Source: Pseudochelatococcus lubricantis (GTDB lineage Bacteria; Pseudomonadota; Alphaproteobacteria; Rhizobiales; Beijerinckiaceae). From it: DNA of 64,000 nucleotides. A program made the position numbers and the translations under genes. Positions 26,498-36,024 of this stretch are shown here, one piece after another (the stretch's first letter is position 1; each line of letters starts with the position of its first letter). The notes beneath the pieces were generated by a model. The model worked only from the letters and a program-made list of their open reading frames with translations. It made no database searches and was not told the origin of the DNA. The stretch is taken from contig NZ_JAASQI010000011.1 of the NCBI RefSeq assembly GCF_011762225.1, positions 94,331 through 158,330 on the forward strand, written 5' to 3'.

Positions 26498-28032
26498 CCA
26501 GCTTCGTAACCAGCCGCCGCGGACTCCTCGCCGGCGCTGCCACTCTTGCCGGGGCGCTGACGGTCCTGCCCGTCCGGGTGCTCGCCCAGAACGCGCGCAA
26601 GGGCGTTCTGAAATATGCGACGCTCGGCCTCGATACTTCCGATCCGCATCGCCACACCGGCAGCATCGCGGTGCAGCAGAGCTATGTCGAGGCGCTGACC
26701 TCGATCGCGGCCAACGGCGCGGTGGAGCCCTTCCTGGCCGAGTCCTTCGCCGTGTCGCCCGATGGGCTGACCTACACGTTCCGCCTGCGCGAGGGCGTGC
26801 GCTTCCACAACGGCGATCTCCTGACGGCGCGCGACGTGGCCGCCAATTTCGAGCGCGTCAAGAGCAAGGTGAAGGGCGGCTGGCTCGTGTCCGCGCTTCA
26901 GCAGGTATCGAAACTCGAAACGCCCGACGACAGGACCGTCGTGGTCACGCTCGACGAGCCCTTTGCTCCCTTCCTCAACCTGCTTTCCGAGCTGTGGATA
27001 CTGTCGCCGAAATCCGCGGGTTGGGACGAGACGATCTCGTTGCCCATCGGCACCGGGCCCTTCACCTTCGGCGACTGGCAGCCGAAAGTGAAGCTCGTCA
27101 CCCCTGCCTTCGCCGACTACTGGAAGGCCGGCGCGCCGCGTGTGGAAGCGGTCGAGTTCGACCTGCGCGACGGCATCGACAAGAGTCTTGCCCTGCGCGC
27201 CGGTGACCTGCACATCGTCAGCGTCGATCTGCAGGCGGCGCAGGATCTGCAGAAGGCGGGTGTTGCCGAAATCTCCGGGCTCAAGGACACGGCGTGGTAC
27301 TTTGCCGCCTTCAACAACCGCAAGCCGCGCAAGCCCTTCGACGATATCAGGGTTCGCCGTGCCCTCATGCATGCGGTCGACAAGGCGGCCGTGATGAACT
27401 TTGTCGGCGGCGACAAGAGCATTGTCACCAACCAGCTGGTCGCCTCCGGCAACATCTATTTCGACCAAGCCCTCCATGACGCGGACGAGTTCCGCAAGCC
27501 CGATCTCGATCAGGCCCGCAAGCTGCTCGCCGAAGCTGGCGTGACGCCGGAGGATCACACCATCGAGTTCGTTTCCTGGCAGGAAACCCACCCCCAGATC
27601 GTGGTGCAGATGGTGCGCAAGCTGGGCTTCAAGGTGAACCATGTCGCGCTCGACGATATCGGCACGCAGAAGCGGCTCGGCCAATACGACTGGGATATGA
27701 GCGTCACGAATTCAGGGCCGCGCTCCGATATCTTCCTGCGTTTCGTCCGCCTGATGAGCGACGGCCCGAACCCGGTGCTCTGGGGCGGCATTCAGGACCC
27801 GGAACTCGATAGCCTCATCAAACAGGCCGTCCGGGAGCCCGACAGCGACAAGCGCAAGGAGTTCTACCTCCAGGCATTTCGGCGCACCATGGAGAAGGGC
27901 TATTTCTTCGTCCTCGGTCATGCGCCGGACTTCATCGCCATCCGCAATGGCATCAAGGGCTATGACCCCGGCTTCACCTGGGCCTGCCATTGGGCGAGCG
28001 GCGGCGTCGCCGTCACCGCGATCGACGCCTGA
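26494..28032 (+). CDS. Dipeptide-type ABC substrate-binding protein with Tat signal
   Basis: Periplasmic binding protein of family 5 (DppA/OppA/NikA), 512 residues. The N terminus has a twin-arginine motif (TSRRGLLAGAATLAGALTVLP) followed by LAQ, so it is probably exported folded. Family markers: LAESFAVSPDGLTYTFRLREGVRFHNGDLLTARDV. The permease gene starts on the last base of its stop codon. Substrate unknown; the flanking AP-superfamily enzymes suggest an organophosphorus compound rather than a peptide. Confidence 0.88.
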   Translation: MTSFVTSRRGLLAGAATLAGALTVLPVRVLAQNARKGVLKYATLGLDTSDPHRHTGSIAVQQSYVEALTSIAANGAVEPFLAESFAVSPDGLTYTFRLREGVRFHNGDLLTARDVAANFERVKSKVKGGWLVSALQQVSKLETPDDRTVVVTLDEPFAPFLNLLSELWILSPKSAGWDETISLPIGTGPFTFGDWQPKVKLVTPAFADYWKAGAPRVEAVEFDLRDGIDKSLALRAGDLHIVSVDLQAAQDLQKAGVAEISGLKDTAWYFAAFNNRKPRKPFDDIRVRRALMHAVDKAAVMNFVGGDKSIVTNQLVASGNIYFDQALHDADEFRKPDLDQARKLLAEAGVTPEDHTIEFVSWQETHPQIVVQMVRKLGFKVNHVALDDIGTQKRLGQYDWDMSVTNSGPRSDIFLRFVRLMSDGPNPVLWGGIQDPELDSLIKQAVREPDSDKRKEFYLQAFRRTMEKGYFFVLGHAPDFIAIRNGIKGYDPGFTWACHWASGGVAVTAIDA

Positions 28033-28967
28033 TGTCCGCCAGACCGATCGCCATGATGCCCGCCGGACGGCGGGCATCGTTCCTGCGGCGGCACTGCCCG
28101 GCGGGAATATGCCTTCCGGCCGCCATCGTGCTGCTGCTGGCGGCAGCCGGCCTCGCAGCTCCCTGGCTGACGGCGCATTCGCCTCTCGATCAGGATCTGC
28201 TGCAGCTCAACAAGGGGCCGGGCGCCGGGTTTCCGCTCGGCACCGACCATCTGGGGCGTGATATTCTGTCGCGCCTGCTTTACGGCGCGCGTTCCACGCT
28301 GGCGGTCTCCGCGCTCGGCACCGTCATCGCGTTCGCGGCCGGTGCCGGCCTCGGGCTGCTGGCGCTCACTCTCGGGCACTGGGCGGAGCGCATCCTGTTC
28401 GCGGCCATCGACCTGATCCGCGCCCTGCCGGGCACGCTTCTCGCGCTTCTGCTCATCGTCGGTCTCGGCAGCGGTTCCGGCCCGCTGACGATCGCCCTCG
28501 GCGTCTCCTTCGTCCCGGTCGTGGCCTATGTCACGCGCGCCGCTTACCATCGCGAAGCCGCGCGGGACTATGTGCTTGCCGCCGCGAGCTTCGGCGGCAA
28601 CGGGCTTCATATCCTGAGCCGCCATATCCTGCCCAATATCGCCGGCACGCTGATCACGCAGGCCGCGATCATCCTGCCGCGCTGCATCGTCACGGAATCG
28701 GTGCTGAGCTTCCTCGGCGTCGGTTCCTCGCCCGACGCGCCGACATGGGGCCGCATGATCGCGGATTCGAGCCGCTTCATCGAGCGCGCGCCGCATGCGA
28801 TCATGGCGCCTCTCGTCACCCTCGTGCTGCTCACGCTGAGCCTCTCCCTGCTCGGCAACCAGTTGCGCCGGCGCTTCGATCCGATACGTCAGGAAACGGA
28901 CGTCCCGGGACCGGCGGCCGACCCCGCGCCCGCCGCCGTCCGGCCTGTTGAAGCAGGAGGCTGCTGA
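28032..28967 (+). CDS. Dipeptide-type ABC permease (DppC family)
   Basis: Inner-membrane permease of 311 residues with six predicted helices. The DppC pattern is clear: FPLGTDHLGRDILSRLLYGAR and VTRAAYHREAARDYVLAA (the EAA loop that contacts the ATPase). Its start and stop each share one base with the neighbouring genes (TGATG at both ends). The C-type permease precedes the B-type one, the reverse of the usual order. Confidence 0.9.
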   Translation: MSARPIAMMPAGRRASFLRRHCPAGICLPAAIVLLLAAAGLAAPWLTAHSPLDQDLLQLNKGPGAGFPLGTDHLGRDILSRLLYGARSTLAVSALGTVIAFAAGAGLGLLALTLGHWAERILFAAIDLIRALPGTLLALLLIVGLGSGSGPLTIALGVSFVPVVAYVTRAAYHREAARDYVLAAASFGGNGLHILSRHILPNIAGTLITQAAIILPRCIVTESVLSFLGVGSSPDAPTWGRMIADSSRFIERAPHAIMAPLVTLVLLTLSLSLLGNQLRRRFDPIRQETDVPGPAADPAPAAVRPVEAGGC

Positions 28968-29875
28968 TGGCGCGCGTTCTTTCCGTCCTCGGCACCCTGC
29001 TGCGGGGCCTCGTGCAGTGCGCCTGCATCGTGATGCTGACCTTTCTGCTCTGCCGTGTGATGCCGGGCGACGTCGTCGACGTGCTGGGCCTCGAAGGGGG
29101 CCTCACCGCCGAACAGCAGGCGCAGATGCGCCACGACCTCGGTCTCGACCAACCGCTCGCCGTGCAGTTCGGAGACTGGGTCACCCATGCCGTTGCTGGC
29201 GATTTCGGGCGCTCGATCCGTTTCGACCGGCCGGTGATGGATATGCTGGCGACGGCAGTGCCGGTGACGCTGAGGCTGACGGTGCTGAGCTTCGCCTTCG
29301 GCCTCACGCTGGCGCTTGTTCTGGCGCTGGCGGCGACGGCGCGGCCGTCCCGTCTGTTCGATGTGCTGATCGACGGCGTCAACATCTGGTCTATCGCCGT
29401 GCCAACCTTTTGCGCCGGCGTCATCGCGATCCTCGTCTTCTCGATCTGGCTCGGCTGGCTGCCGGTCATCGGGGGGCTGCTGGCGCCCGTCCTGATCATC
29501 GGCCTCGACAACGCCGGCCAGATCGTCAAGCAGTTGCGGGAAGAGCTGAAGGAGGCCGTCACGCTGCCGCACGTGCGCACGGCGCGCGCCAAGGGGCTGT
29601 CGCCGTGGCGGGTGTCCGTCTTCCACGTGATGCCCGCGACGATGGGCGTCGTGCTGGCGCTGTCGGGCCTCGTGCTCGGCAGCCTCGTCGCCGGCTCGCT
29701 GACCATGGAGGTGCTGTTCGCCCTGCCGGGCCTCGGCAGCCTGACGTTGAACGCCATTCACGGGCGGGATTATCCCGTCATTCTCGCGGCGGTGACGCTG
29801 ATCTCGGTCAGCCTCGTGCTCATCAACACCACGATGGACGTGCTGCACCGCCTTGTCGATCCGAGGCTCGCATGA
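28967..29875 (+). CDS. Dipeptide-type ABC permease (DppB family)
   Basis: Partner permease of 302 residues. DppB features: N-terminal helix, the RHDLGLDQPLAVQFGDW segment, FGRSIRFDRPV, and the EAA-type loop VRTARAKGLSPWRVSVFHV. It overlaps the ATPase gene by four bases (ATGA). Together with the DppC-type protein it forms the transmembrane channel. Confidence 0.9.
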   Translation: MARVLSVLGTLLRGLVQCACIVMLTFLLCRVMPGDVVDVLGLEGGLTAEQQAQMRHDLGLDQPLAVQFGDWVTHAVAGDFGRSIRFDRPVMDMLATAVPVTLRLTVLSFAFGLTLALVLALAATARPSRLFDVLIDGVNIWSIAVPTFCAGVIAILVFSIWLGWLPVIGGLLAPVLIIGLDNAGQIVKQLREELKEAVTLPHVRTARAKGLSPWRVSVFHVMPATMGVVLALSGLVLGSLVAGSLTMEVLFALPGLGSLTLNAIHGRDYPVILAAVTLISVSLVLINTTMDVLHRLVDPRLA

Positions 29876-31488
29876 CGCACCCTGTTCTCGAACTTCACGA
29901 CCTCGATATCGCGATTGCCGGCCGGCGGATCGTGCTCGACCTGTCGTTCGCTATCGACAAGGGCGAAACGCTGGCACTGATCGGCGAATCCGGCTCGGGC
30001 AAGTCCATGACCGCGCTGGCGATCATGGGGTTGCTGCCGCCGAATGCGCAGCTCGGCGCCCGTTCGCGCCTGCTGCTGGACGGCGTCCCGCTGCGGCCCG
30101 ATGACGAGACGGCGATGCGGGCGCTGCGCGGCCGCAGGATGAGCATGGTCTTTCAGGACCCGATGAGCTGCCTCAGCCCCTTCATGACCGTCGGCGGCCA
30201 GATCGCCGAGGCGATCGACCGCGCGGGCGCGGCCGACCGCACGAGCAGGCGCGAGCGGCTGATCGAACTGATCGAGCTTGTCGAGCTGCCCGACCCGCCG
30301 TCGATCGTCCGGCGTTTCCCGCATGAGCTGTCCGGCGGGCAGCAGCAGCGCGCGATGCTGGCGATGGCGCTCGCGGCGGAGCCGAGGCTCCTGATCGCCG
30401 ACGAGCCGACCAGCGCGCTCGACGCGACCGTGCAGGCAGAAATCCTCGCCCTGCTCAAGCGGCTGCAGGCGCGGATCGGCAATGCCATGCTGTTCATCAC
30501 CCACGACCTTGCCGCCGCGGCCGATCTCGCGCAGCAGCTCGTCGTGATGCGCGCGGGCGAGGCCGTGGAGCAGGGGGCGGCGGGCGCCGTTCTGGCGCAT
30601 CCGAAGCACGACTATACACGCCGGCTCGTCTCGACGCGGAGCATCCTGAGGGCCGCCCCCGCACCGGCGGCGGTGACGCGGGGGCAGCCCGCCGTCGAGG
30701 TTTCGCAGCTCGCTTACGACTATCCCGTGCGGCGCCTGTTCGCGCGGCCCTGGCGGGCGCTGGACGGTGTTTCCCTGCGGATCGGGGCGGGCGAGACGCT
30801 CGGGATACTCGGCGAATCCGGCTCCGGCAAGTCTACCCTCGCGAAACTCGTCAGCGGCCTGCTCCGGCCGACCTCCGGCGAGATCAGCCTGTTCGGCGCG
30901 CCGATCGCGCATGCCCGCACTATCGACCGTGACTTGCGCCGGCGCTGCCAGATCATTTTCCAGAACCCGTATGGCGCGCTGAATCCGCGCCTCACCATCG
31001 AAAGCGCCATGCGCGAGCCACTCGAACTGCTGCGTCTGTCCGGCTCCGGCAGCGCGGAGAAGATCGAGCGGGCGCTCGCCGACGTCAATCTCGGGCCGGA
31101 ATACCTGCACCGCTATCCCCACCAGCTCTCCGGCGGCCAGCGCCAGCGCGTCTGCATCGCGCGGGCGCTTCTTTCGGAACCCGAGCTGCTGATCTGCGAC
31201 GAGATCGTTTCGGCGCTCGACGCCACGGTGCAGATGCAGGTCCTGCTGATGCTGAAGGAACTGCAGGCCACGCGGGGTTTCGCGATGATGTTCGTCGGAC
31301 ACGACATCGAGATCGTGCGCTGGATATCCGACCGCATCGCCGTGATGCATCGGGGGCGGATTGTCGAGCAGGGCGATGCCGCCGCGATCCTGACCGCGCC
31401 GCGGGAGCCCTATACCCGCAAGCTCATCGCCGCGATGCTGCCGCCGCTGCCGGACGTGACCATCACGGACGCGACGCAGGTCGCCTGA
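29872..31488 (+). CDS. Fused two-domain ABC ATPase (DppD-DppF type)
   Basis: Single 538-residue protein carrying both nucleotide-binding domains. Domain 1 (about residues 5-255) has Walker A GESGSGKSMT, signature LSGGQQQRAMLAMAL and Walker B LLIADEPTSALDAT. Domain 2 (about 275-530) has GESGSGKSTLAK, LSGGQRQRVCIARALL and LLICDEIVSALDAT, with Ile-Val in place of Pro-Thr. It completes a transporter in which every gene overlaps the next. A small hairpin (31518-31532) lies after its stop. Confidence 0.92.
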   Translation: MTHPVLELHDLDIAIAGRRIVLDLSFAIDKGETLALIGESGSGKSMTALAIMGLLPPNAQLGARSRLLLDGVPLRPDDETAMRALRGRRMSMVFQDPMSCLSPFMTVGGQIAEAIDRAGAADRTSRRERLIELIELVELPDPPSIVRRFPHELSGGQQQRAMLAMALAAEPRLLIADEPTSALDATVQAEILALLKRLQARIGNAMLFITHDLAAAADLAQQLVVMRAGEAVEQGAAGAVLAHPKHDYTRRLVSTRSILRAAPAPAAVTRGQPAVEVSQLAYDYPVRRLFARPWRALDGVSLRIGAGETLGILGESGSGKSTLAKLVSGLLRPTSGEISLFGAPIAHARTIDRDLRRRCQIIFQNPYGALNPRLTIESAMREPLELLRLSGSGSAEKIERALADVNLGPEYLHRYPHQLSGGQRQRVCIARALLSEPELLICDEIVSALDATVQMQVLLMLKELQATRGFAMMFVGHDIEIVRWISDRIAVMHRGRIVEQGDAAAILTAPREPYTRKLIAAMLPPLPDVTITDATQVA

Positions 31489-31517
31489 GCCCCGGATCCG
31501 ATCGAACGCAACCCGGC

Positions 31518-31532
31518 AAGCGGACGCCGCTT
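31518..31532 (+). terminator. Small hairpin between transporter ATPase and phnA
   Basis: Stem AAGCGG / CCGCTT with loop ACG, followed by TTT counting the last stem bases. It is short and may only attenuate read-through into phnA, which starts 154 bases later. Confidence 0.35.
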
Positions 31533-31685
31533 TCCGGACAGACCACTCTTCATCAACCGGATAGATCGGGATGGCGATCAGCGAAATGTCATCCCGTCAT
31601 GTCCGCCCCCAAAGGCCATGCGCTCTCCGTTCGTCGGAACGCAGCGCCGCTTCCCCTCACAATCAATAAGAAAGGCCCATCAGCC

Positions 31686-32936
31686 ATGCCAGATCATGTC
31701 ACCATCAACGGCGTTCGATATCGTTGGCCGCAGCGGCCGGTCGTCGTCGTCTGCATCGACGGCGGCGATCCCGCCTATCTCGAAAGGTATCTTGCCGACG
31801 GCGCCATTCCCAACATCCGGCGCTTCATCGAGGAGGGGTTCGCGACGGTCGCGATCGGCTCGATGCCGTCGTTCACCTGCCCGAACAATATCTCGATCAT
31901 CACCGGCACGCCGACAGCGCGACATGGCATTTCGGGCAATTTCTATCTCGACACGGCGACATGGGAGCCGGTGGCGATGACCGGCCCCGAACTCCTGCGC
32001 GGCGATACGATACTGGCCGGCTTCGCCGACGCGGGCGCGAAAGTCGTATCGATTACGGCCAAGGACAAGCTGCGCCGTCAGCTCGGCAAGGGGCTCGACG
32101 TCGGCAAGGGGCACGTGTCGTTCTCATCCGAGTTCGCGGACCGCTGCACGCTGGAGGAGAACGGCATCGAGAACCTGCTCGACTACGTCGGAATGCCGCA
32201 GCCGGATATGTACTCCGTGGAGCTGTCCCTGTTCGTGCTTGAGGCCGGTATCCGGCTGCTGAAGGATCGCCGCCCCGATGTGATGTACCTGTCGCTGACG
32301 GATTTCGTGCAGCACAAGTGGTCGCCTGAAGAGAAAGAAGCCTGCGAATTCTACAAGAGGCTTGACGACGTCTTCGGCCGCCTCGTGCAGGAGGACATCA
32401 CCCTCGGCCTGATCGCGGATCACGGCATGAGCGACAAGAGCGATGCGGCCGGCGAACCGAACGTGATCTGGCTGCAGGATATTCTCGACGCCACGTTCGG
32501 CGCGGGCGAAACCACGGTCATCTGCCCCATCACGGATGCCTTCGTGGCGCACCATGGCGCGCTGGGCAGCTTCGTGCGCATCTGGAGCAAGGGCAACGTG
32601 AGCGTGCAGGCGATCATCAACCGCATCGCCGCCGTCCACGGCGTGGACCTCGCGCTGGACAAGGAGACGGCGTGCCGCCTGTTCGATCTGCCGGAAGACC
32701 GCGAGGCTGATGTGGTGGCCATCTCCCGGAAGGAAATGTGCATCGGGAGTTCCGCGCGCCAGCACGACCTGAGCGGCCTGAAAGGGCACCGCCTGCGTAC
32801 CCACGGCAGCATCGAGGAGACGAGGGTGCCCCTGATCCTGAACCGCCCCCTCAACGCCGACTACAGGCAACGCGCCGCCTGTTCGCTGATCAGGAGTTAT
32901 CAGATTTTCGATTTCGCCATCAACGGAACGCTGTAG
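31686..32936 (+). CDS. phnA: Phosphonoacetate hydrolase (PhnA)
   Basis: Zn-dependent AP-superfamily enzyme, 416 residues, that cleaves the C-P bond of phosphonoacetate to acetate and phosphate. Active-site positions line up with S. meliloti PhnA at a constant offset of four: Asp25 in VCIDGGDP, nucleophile Thr64 in PSFTCPNN, SLTDFVQHKW, LIADHGM and RTHGS. I chose ATG 31686 (MPDHVTINGVRYRW) over an upstream in-frame ATG at 31599, which adds an unconserved 29-residue leader. It is preceded by AAGAAAGG. It is the last gene of the cluster. Confidence 0.94.
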   Translation: MPDHVTINGVRYRWPQRPVVVVCIDGGDPAYLERYLADGAIPNIRRFIEEGFATVAIGSMPSFTCPNNISIITGTPTARHGISGNFYLDTATWEPVAMTGPELLRGDTILAGFADAGAKVVSITAKDKLRRQLGKGLDVGKGHVSFSSEFADRCTLEENGIENLLDYVGMPQPDMYSVELSLFVLEAGIRLLKDRRPDVMYLSLTDFVQHKWSPEEKEACEFYKRLDDVFGRLVQEDITLGLIADHGMSDKSDAAGEPNVIWLQDILDATFGAGETTVICPITDAFVAHHGALGSFVRIWSKGNVSVQAIINRIAAVHGVDLALDKETACRLFDLPEDREADVVAISRKEMCIGSSARQHDLSGLKGHRLRTHGSIEETRVPLILNRPLNADYRQRAACSLIRSYQIFDFAINGTL

Positions 32937-32984
32937 CGCGAGGCGACCGGCGGTCTGCGGCCCCTCTGACGGACAGGGCGATGC

Positions 32985-33009
32985 GATGGCGGCAGTGACA
33001 GCCGCCATC
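32985..33009. terminator. Hairpin between convergent phnA and usp genes
   Basis: Perfect 9-bp stem GATGGCGGC / GCCGCCATC with a seven-base loop, located between convergent genes (phnA ends 32936, usp ends 33023). No T-run follows on either strand. Confidence 0.5.
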
Positions 33010-33022
33010 CTGCTACGGGCGA

Positions 33023-33469
33023 TTATCGAATGACAAGCACGGGGATCGTCGTATGGGTCACGACTTCCGCGGTCTGGCTGCCGAGTACCAGCCTGCGGGC
33101 CCCGCGCCGGCCGTGGGACGACATGACGATGAGGTCGCAATCCCGGAGCTTTGCGAACCGGACGATGGCCTCGGCGGGATAGTCGTCGATCTCGTGCGCC
33201 AGTTCCACGGTTACAGCCTGCTCGGCCGCACGTTTCTCGATAGCGGCGAACCGCTTCTGCATGTCGGCGTCGACCTGCTGGTCGTAGCGCGAGAACGGAT
33301 CCGGAATGCCGGAGTCCATGGCCGCCTGCGCGGCCTGGTTCTGGAGAGGATGCGTCACGCTCAGGACCGTGACCTTCGCGTTGAGTGCCTTGGCCAGAGC
33401 AAGCCCGTGGTCGATGCCTCTGCCCGCAAGCTCCGATCCGTCGGTTGCAATAAGAATGTGCTTGTACAT
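33023..33469 (-). CDS. Universal stress protein (UspA family)
   Basis: Cytoplasmic single-domain Usp of 148 residues. MYKHILIATDGSELAGRGI is the typical first strand and loop, and the C-terminal ATP-binding pattern reads SSHG-(9 residues)-GS, with Ser where the first glycine of G-2x-G-9x-G(S/T) usually is. Its role is survival under stress; no specific link to the catabolic genes is visible. A degenerate mosaic repeat (33537-33590) lies upstream. Confidence 0.92.
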   Translation of the reverse strand: MYKHILIATDGSELAGRGIDHGLALAKALNAKVTVLSVTHPLQNQAAQAAMDSGIPDPFSRYDQQVDADMQKRFAAIEKRAAEQAVTVELAHEIDDYPAEAIVRFAKLRDCDLIVMSSHGRRGARRLVLGSQTAEVVTHTTIPVLVIR

Positions 33470-33536
33470 CGGTTCCCCCCTGACAAATGTGGAATCTTAC
33501 CTGTACAGCCTGCCCTGTCCTTGTCGGAATAGCCAG

Positions 33537-33590
33537 ACCATTTCTACGTTCCATAGAAACGCAACAATGGTTTATTTCTTTGTTTTTACG
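33537..33590 (-). repeat. Palindromic intergenic mosaic repeat, copy D (decayed)
   Basis: Read on the minus strand it begins TTGCGTAAAAACAAAGAAA, nearly identical to copy A (TTACGTAAAAACAAAGAGA), followed by an imperfect hairpin whose outer arms are ACCATT / AATGGT (33537-33542 and 33566-33571) with inner mismatches. It separates the usp gene from the MFS gene. Confidence 0.65.
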
Positions 33591-33659
33591 CAACTCCGGG
33601 CGCAATAGCGGCGTCCGCTCCTGCTGAAATTGCTTTGGAGGTTGTCGGGTGCACCTCCC

Positions 33660-35024
33660 TCAGTGGCCCGGTACCGTGGCCACGGCGACCTGCGGATGCG
33701 TACGCCGGTTCAGGAAGAACATGGTGGACGCGGCGATCAGCGCCGGCAGCGCGCCGATGAGGAACAGCGTCTGCAAGGGCATGCTCGCCGACAGCAGCAC
33801 GCCGCCGACCACGGGGCCCAGAATCGAGCCGACGCGGCCGATGCCGAGGGCGAAACCCACGCCCGTGGAACGCGCGGGCGTGCTGTAAATCCCGGCCGCG
33901 AGCGCGTTCATGTTGTTCTGGGCACCGTTGACGCAAAAGCCGGCAACGAAAACCGCTACCGCAAGCGCCAGCCCGCCTTCTGTTCCGACGTAGCCGATGG
34001 CGGCAATGGCAAAGGCCGCCGCGAACAGCACGCCCCCGAGTATCCTGAAGGAGCCGGCGCGGTCGATGACGCGCGCGAGCACGATGGTGCCGACTATGCC
34101 GCCCGCGTTCAGCAACGCGGTGAACAGAATGGCGCGGGAGAGGGCGATGCCCGCATGCTGCAAGGTCAGCGGCAGCCAGCTGATCAGGAAGTAATACATG
34201 AGCAGGTTCATGAAGAACGTCACCCACAACAGCAGCGTGATGGCGATCCGACTGGGGCCGAACAGCTCCGCGCGCGCCGTCGTGCGATTGGCGTCGTTGA
34301 CTTTTTGCGACGTCAGGAAGGTTGGTTTTTCCGGCAGCCGCGCGTTCGGCACTGCCCGGGCGATCAGCTTCGCCGCCCGCGCCTCGGCGCCGCTTCTGGT
34401 AACGAGGAAGCGGACGGACTCCGGCAATACCGGGATCAGGACAGCCATGAGAACCAGTGGAACGACGCCGCCGACCAGAAAAACGCTTTGCCAGCCGAAC
34501 GCCGGGATCATTTGCGCCGCCAGAAGGCCGCCGACAACGGCACCGAACGGAAAACCGCAGAACATGACGCCGACGGCCGTCGAGCGCCAGCGCGCCGGCG
34601 TATATTCGGCGCTGAGGGCGATGACGTTCGGCATGGCGCCGCCGAGCCCCAGTCCCGTCAGGAACCGCAGCACGATCAGCGTCTCGATGGATTGCGCAAA
34701 CATCGTCGCGAGCGAGAACACCGCCATGAGCGCCACGGACGCGACGATCGCCAGCTTTCGGCCGAAGCGGTCGGCAATCGGCCCCAAAGCGAGCGCGCCG
34801 ACCATCATGCCGATGAGCCCAACCGAGAAAACCGGCCCGAAGGCGGCTGGACCCAGGCCCCATTCCTTTGCCAGAACAGGCGCCACGTAGGCAATGGCCT
34901 GCGTGTCGAAACCGTCGATCACGGTGACCGCCGCGCACAGGCCAACCGTCATCGTCTGAAAAGGCGTCCATTGCCCCTCGTCGATCAACCGATCGACGTC
35001 CACGGGCGTTTCACTCTCACGCAT
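33660..35024 (-). CDS. MFS aromatic acid/H+ symporter (AAHS family, PcaK-like)
   Basis: Twelve-helix importer of about 454 residues. VIDGFDTQAIAYVAPVLAKEW gives the AAHS aspartate in helix 1 and PIADRFGRK the loop motif; the second half has AAGIYSTPARSTGVGFALG. Two adjacent in-frame ATGs (35027, 35024) follow GGGAGG; the second has the better spacing. It is the last gene of the hydroxyquinol operon and probably imports the aromatic acid degraded by it. Confidence 0.88.
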   Translation of the reverse strand: MRESETPVDVDRLIDEGQWTPFQTMTVGLCAAVTVIDGFDTQAIAYVAPVLAKEWGLGPAAFGPVFSVGLIGMMVGALALGPIADRFGRKLAIVASVALMAVFSLATMFAQSIETLIVLRFLTGLGLGGAMPNVIALSAEYTPARWRSTAVGVMFCGFPFGAVVGGLLAAQMIPAFGWQSVFLVGGVVPLVLMAVLIPVLPESVRFLVTRSGAEARAAKLIARAVPNARLPEKPTFLTSQKVNDANRTTARAELFGPSRIAITLLLWVTFFMNLLMYYFLISWLPLTLQHAGIALSRAILFTALLNAGGIVGTIVLARVIDRAGSFRILGGVLFAAAFAIAAIGYVGTEGGLALAVAVFVAGFCVNGAQNNMNALAAGIYSTPARSTGVGFALGIGRVGSILGPVVGGVLLSASMPLQTLFLIGALPALIAASTMFFLNRRTHPQVAVATVPGH

Positions 35025-35083
35025 CATTTTCCTCCCTGATGTGAAAATCCGGTTCTTGCCGGCGGTTGTCCCGCGTTGCCCCG

Positions 35084-35971
35084 TCATGAAGGGGGAACGG
35101 CCTTGTCCCGCGCGGCACCCGGGCTGACGTCCGCTTTCGGCACGAGAACGAAATCGAAGGGCGAGCGCCACAAGGTCGGCCCGTCGTCGACACGCTCGAA
35201 AGGAGCCACGAGCGACTTCTTCACCCCGAAGACGGTGTCGGAGCCGAGATAGGGGTCGCCCCCGACGAAGGTGTGCGTCACCAGCTTCTGGTAGCCCTCA
35301 GCCGTCACGAGGTAGTGCATGTGCGCCGGACGATAGGGGTGGCGGCCGAGATGGCCGAGCATCTGTCCGACAGGCCCGTCGTCCGGGATCGGATAGGACA
35401 CCGGCTTGATGCCGATGAAGCTGTAGCGCCCGTCGGGGCCGGTCACGAAGATGCCGCGGTTGTTCCATTTCGGCTGGATGCCGGGCTGCTGGACGTCATA
35501 GAATCCCTCGGCATTATCCGACCAAACATCGACCCGTGCTCCCTCGACCGGACTGCCGTCGAGGTCGACGACCCGGCCCTCGTAGAGGCAGCTTTCGCCC
35601 TTGCCGTCGAGGCTGATGCACTCGCCCATCCGGCGCACCGGGGCGCCCGCCACGTGGAAGGGGCCGAACACGGTGTTCTCCGTCGCGCCTTCCGGGCGGC
35701 GGTTGTTGATGGCATCGACCAGCATGGAGAAGCCGAGCGTGTCGGATAGCAGGATGAACTCCTGCCGCTCGCCGCTGCAAATCTGGCCGGTCCTGGTCAG
35801 GAAATCGATGCCGATCTCCCATTCCGCCTGCGTCAGGTGGATTTCCCGGGCGAAGGCGTGCAGGTGCTTCACGAGACAGGACATGACTTCCGCCAGACGC
35901 GGATCGATGTCCTGTCCCATGCGCGCGTTGACGGCCTCGACGGAGCCTTCTTCGGTGAAATAGGCTGTCAT
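35084..35971 (-). CDS. Hydroxyquinol 1,2-dioxygenase (intradiol)
   Basis: Fe(III) dioxygenase of 295 residues that opens 1,2,4-trihydroxybenzene to maleylacetate. The N-terminal helical dimer domain (about 1-100) is followed by the intradiol barrel. Iron ligands: SDNAEGFYDVQQ (Tyr) and GRHPYRPAHMHYLV (Tyr, His, His). ATG at 35971. Pairing with maleylacetate reductase directly upstream distinguishes it from catechol dioxygenases, which share the fold. Confidence 0.9.
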   Translation of the reverse strand: MTAYFTEEGSVEAVNARMGQDIDPRLAEVMSCLVKHLHAFAREIHLTQAEWEIGIDFLTRTGQICSGERQEFILLSDTLGFSMLVDAINNRRPEGATENTVFGPFHVAGAPVRRMGECISLDGKGESCLYEGRVVDLDGSPVEGARVDVWSDNAEGFYDVQQPGIQPKWNNRGIFVTGPDGRYSFIGIKPVSYPIPDDGPVGQMLGHLGRHPYRPAHMHYLVTAEGYQKLVTHTFVGGDPYLGSDTVFGVKKSLVAPFERVDDGPTLWRSPFDFVLVPKADVSPGAARDKAVPPS

Positions 35972-36024
35972 GTTCGTTTCCTCTTTATGTCGTTGTGCCC
36001 GTCCGCCGGGCCGGCACGCGCGGC

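Noticed and set aside
31599..31685. A 29-residue N-terminal extension of PhnA
   Set aside because: Residues before MPDHVTINGV are not conserved, and the active-site offset to S. meliloti PhnA agrees with the later start.
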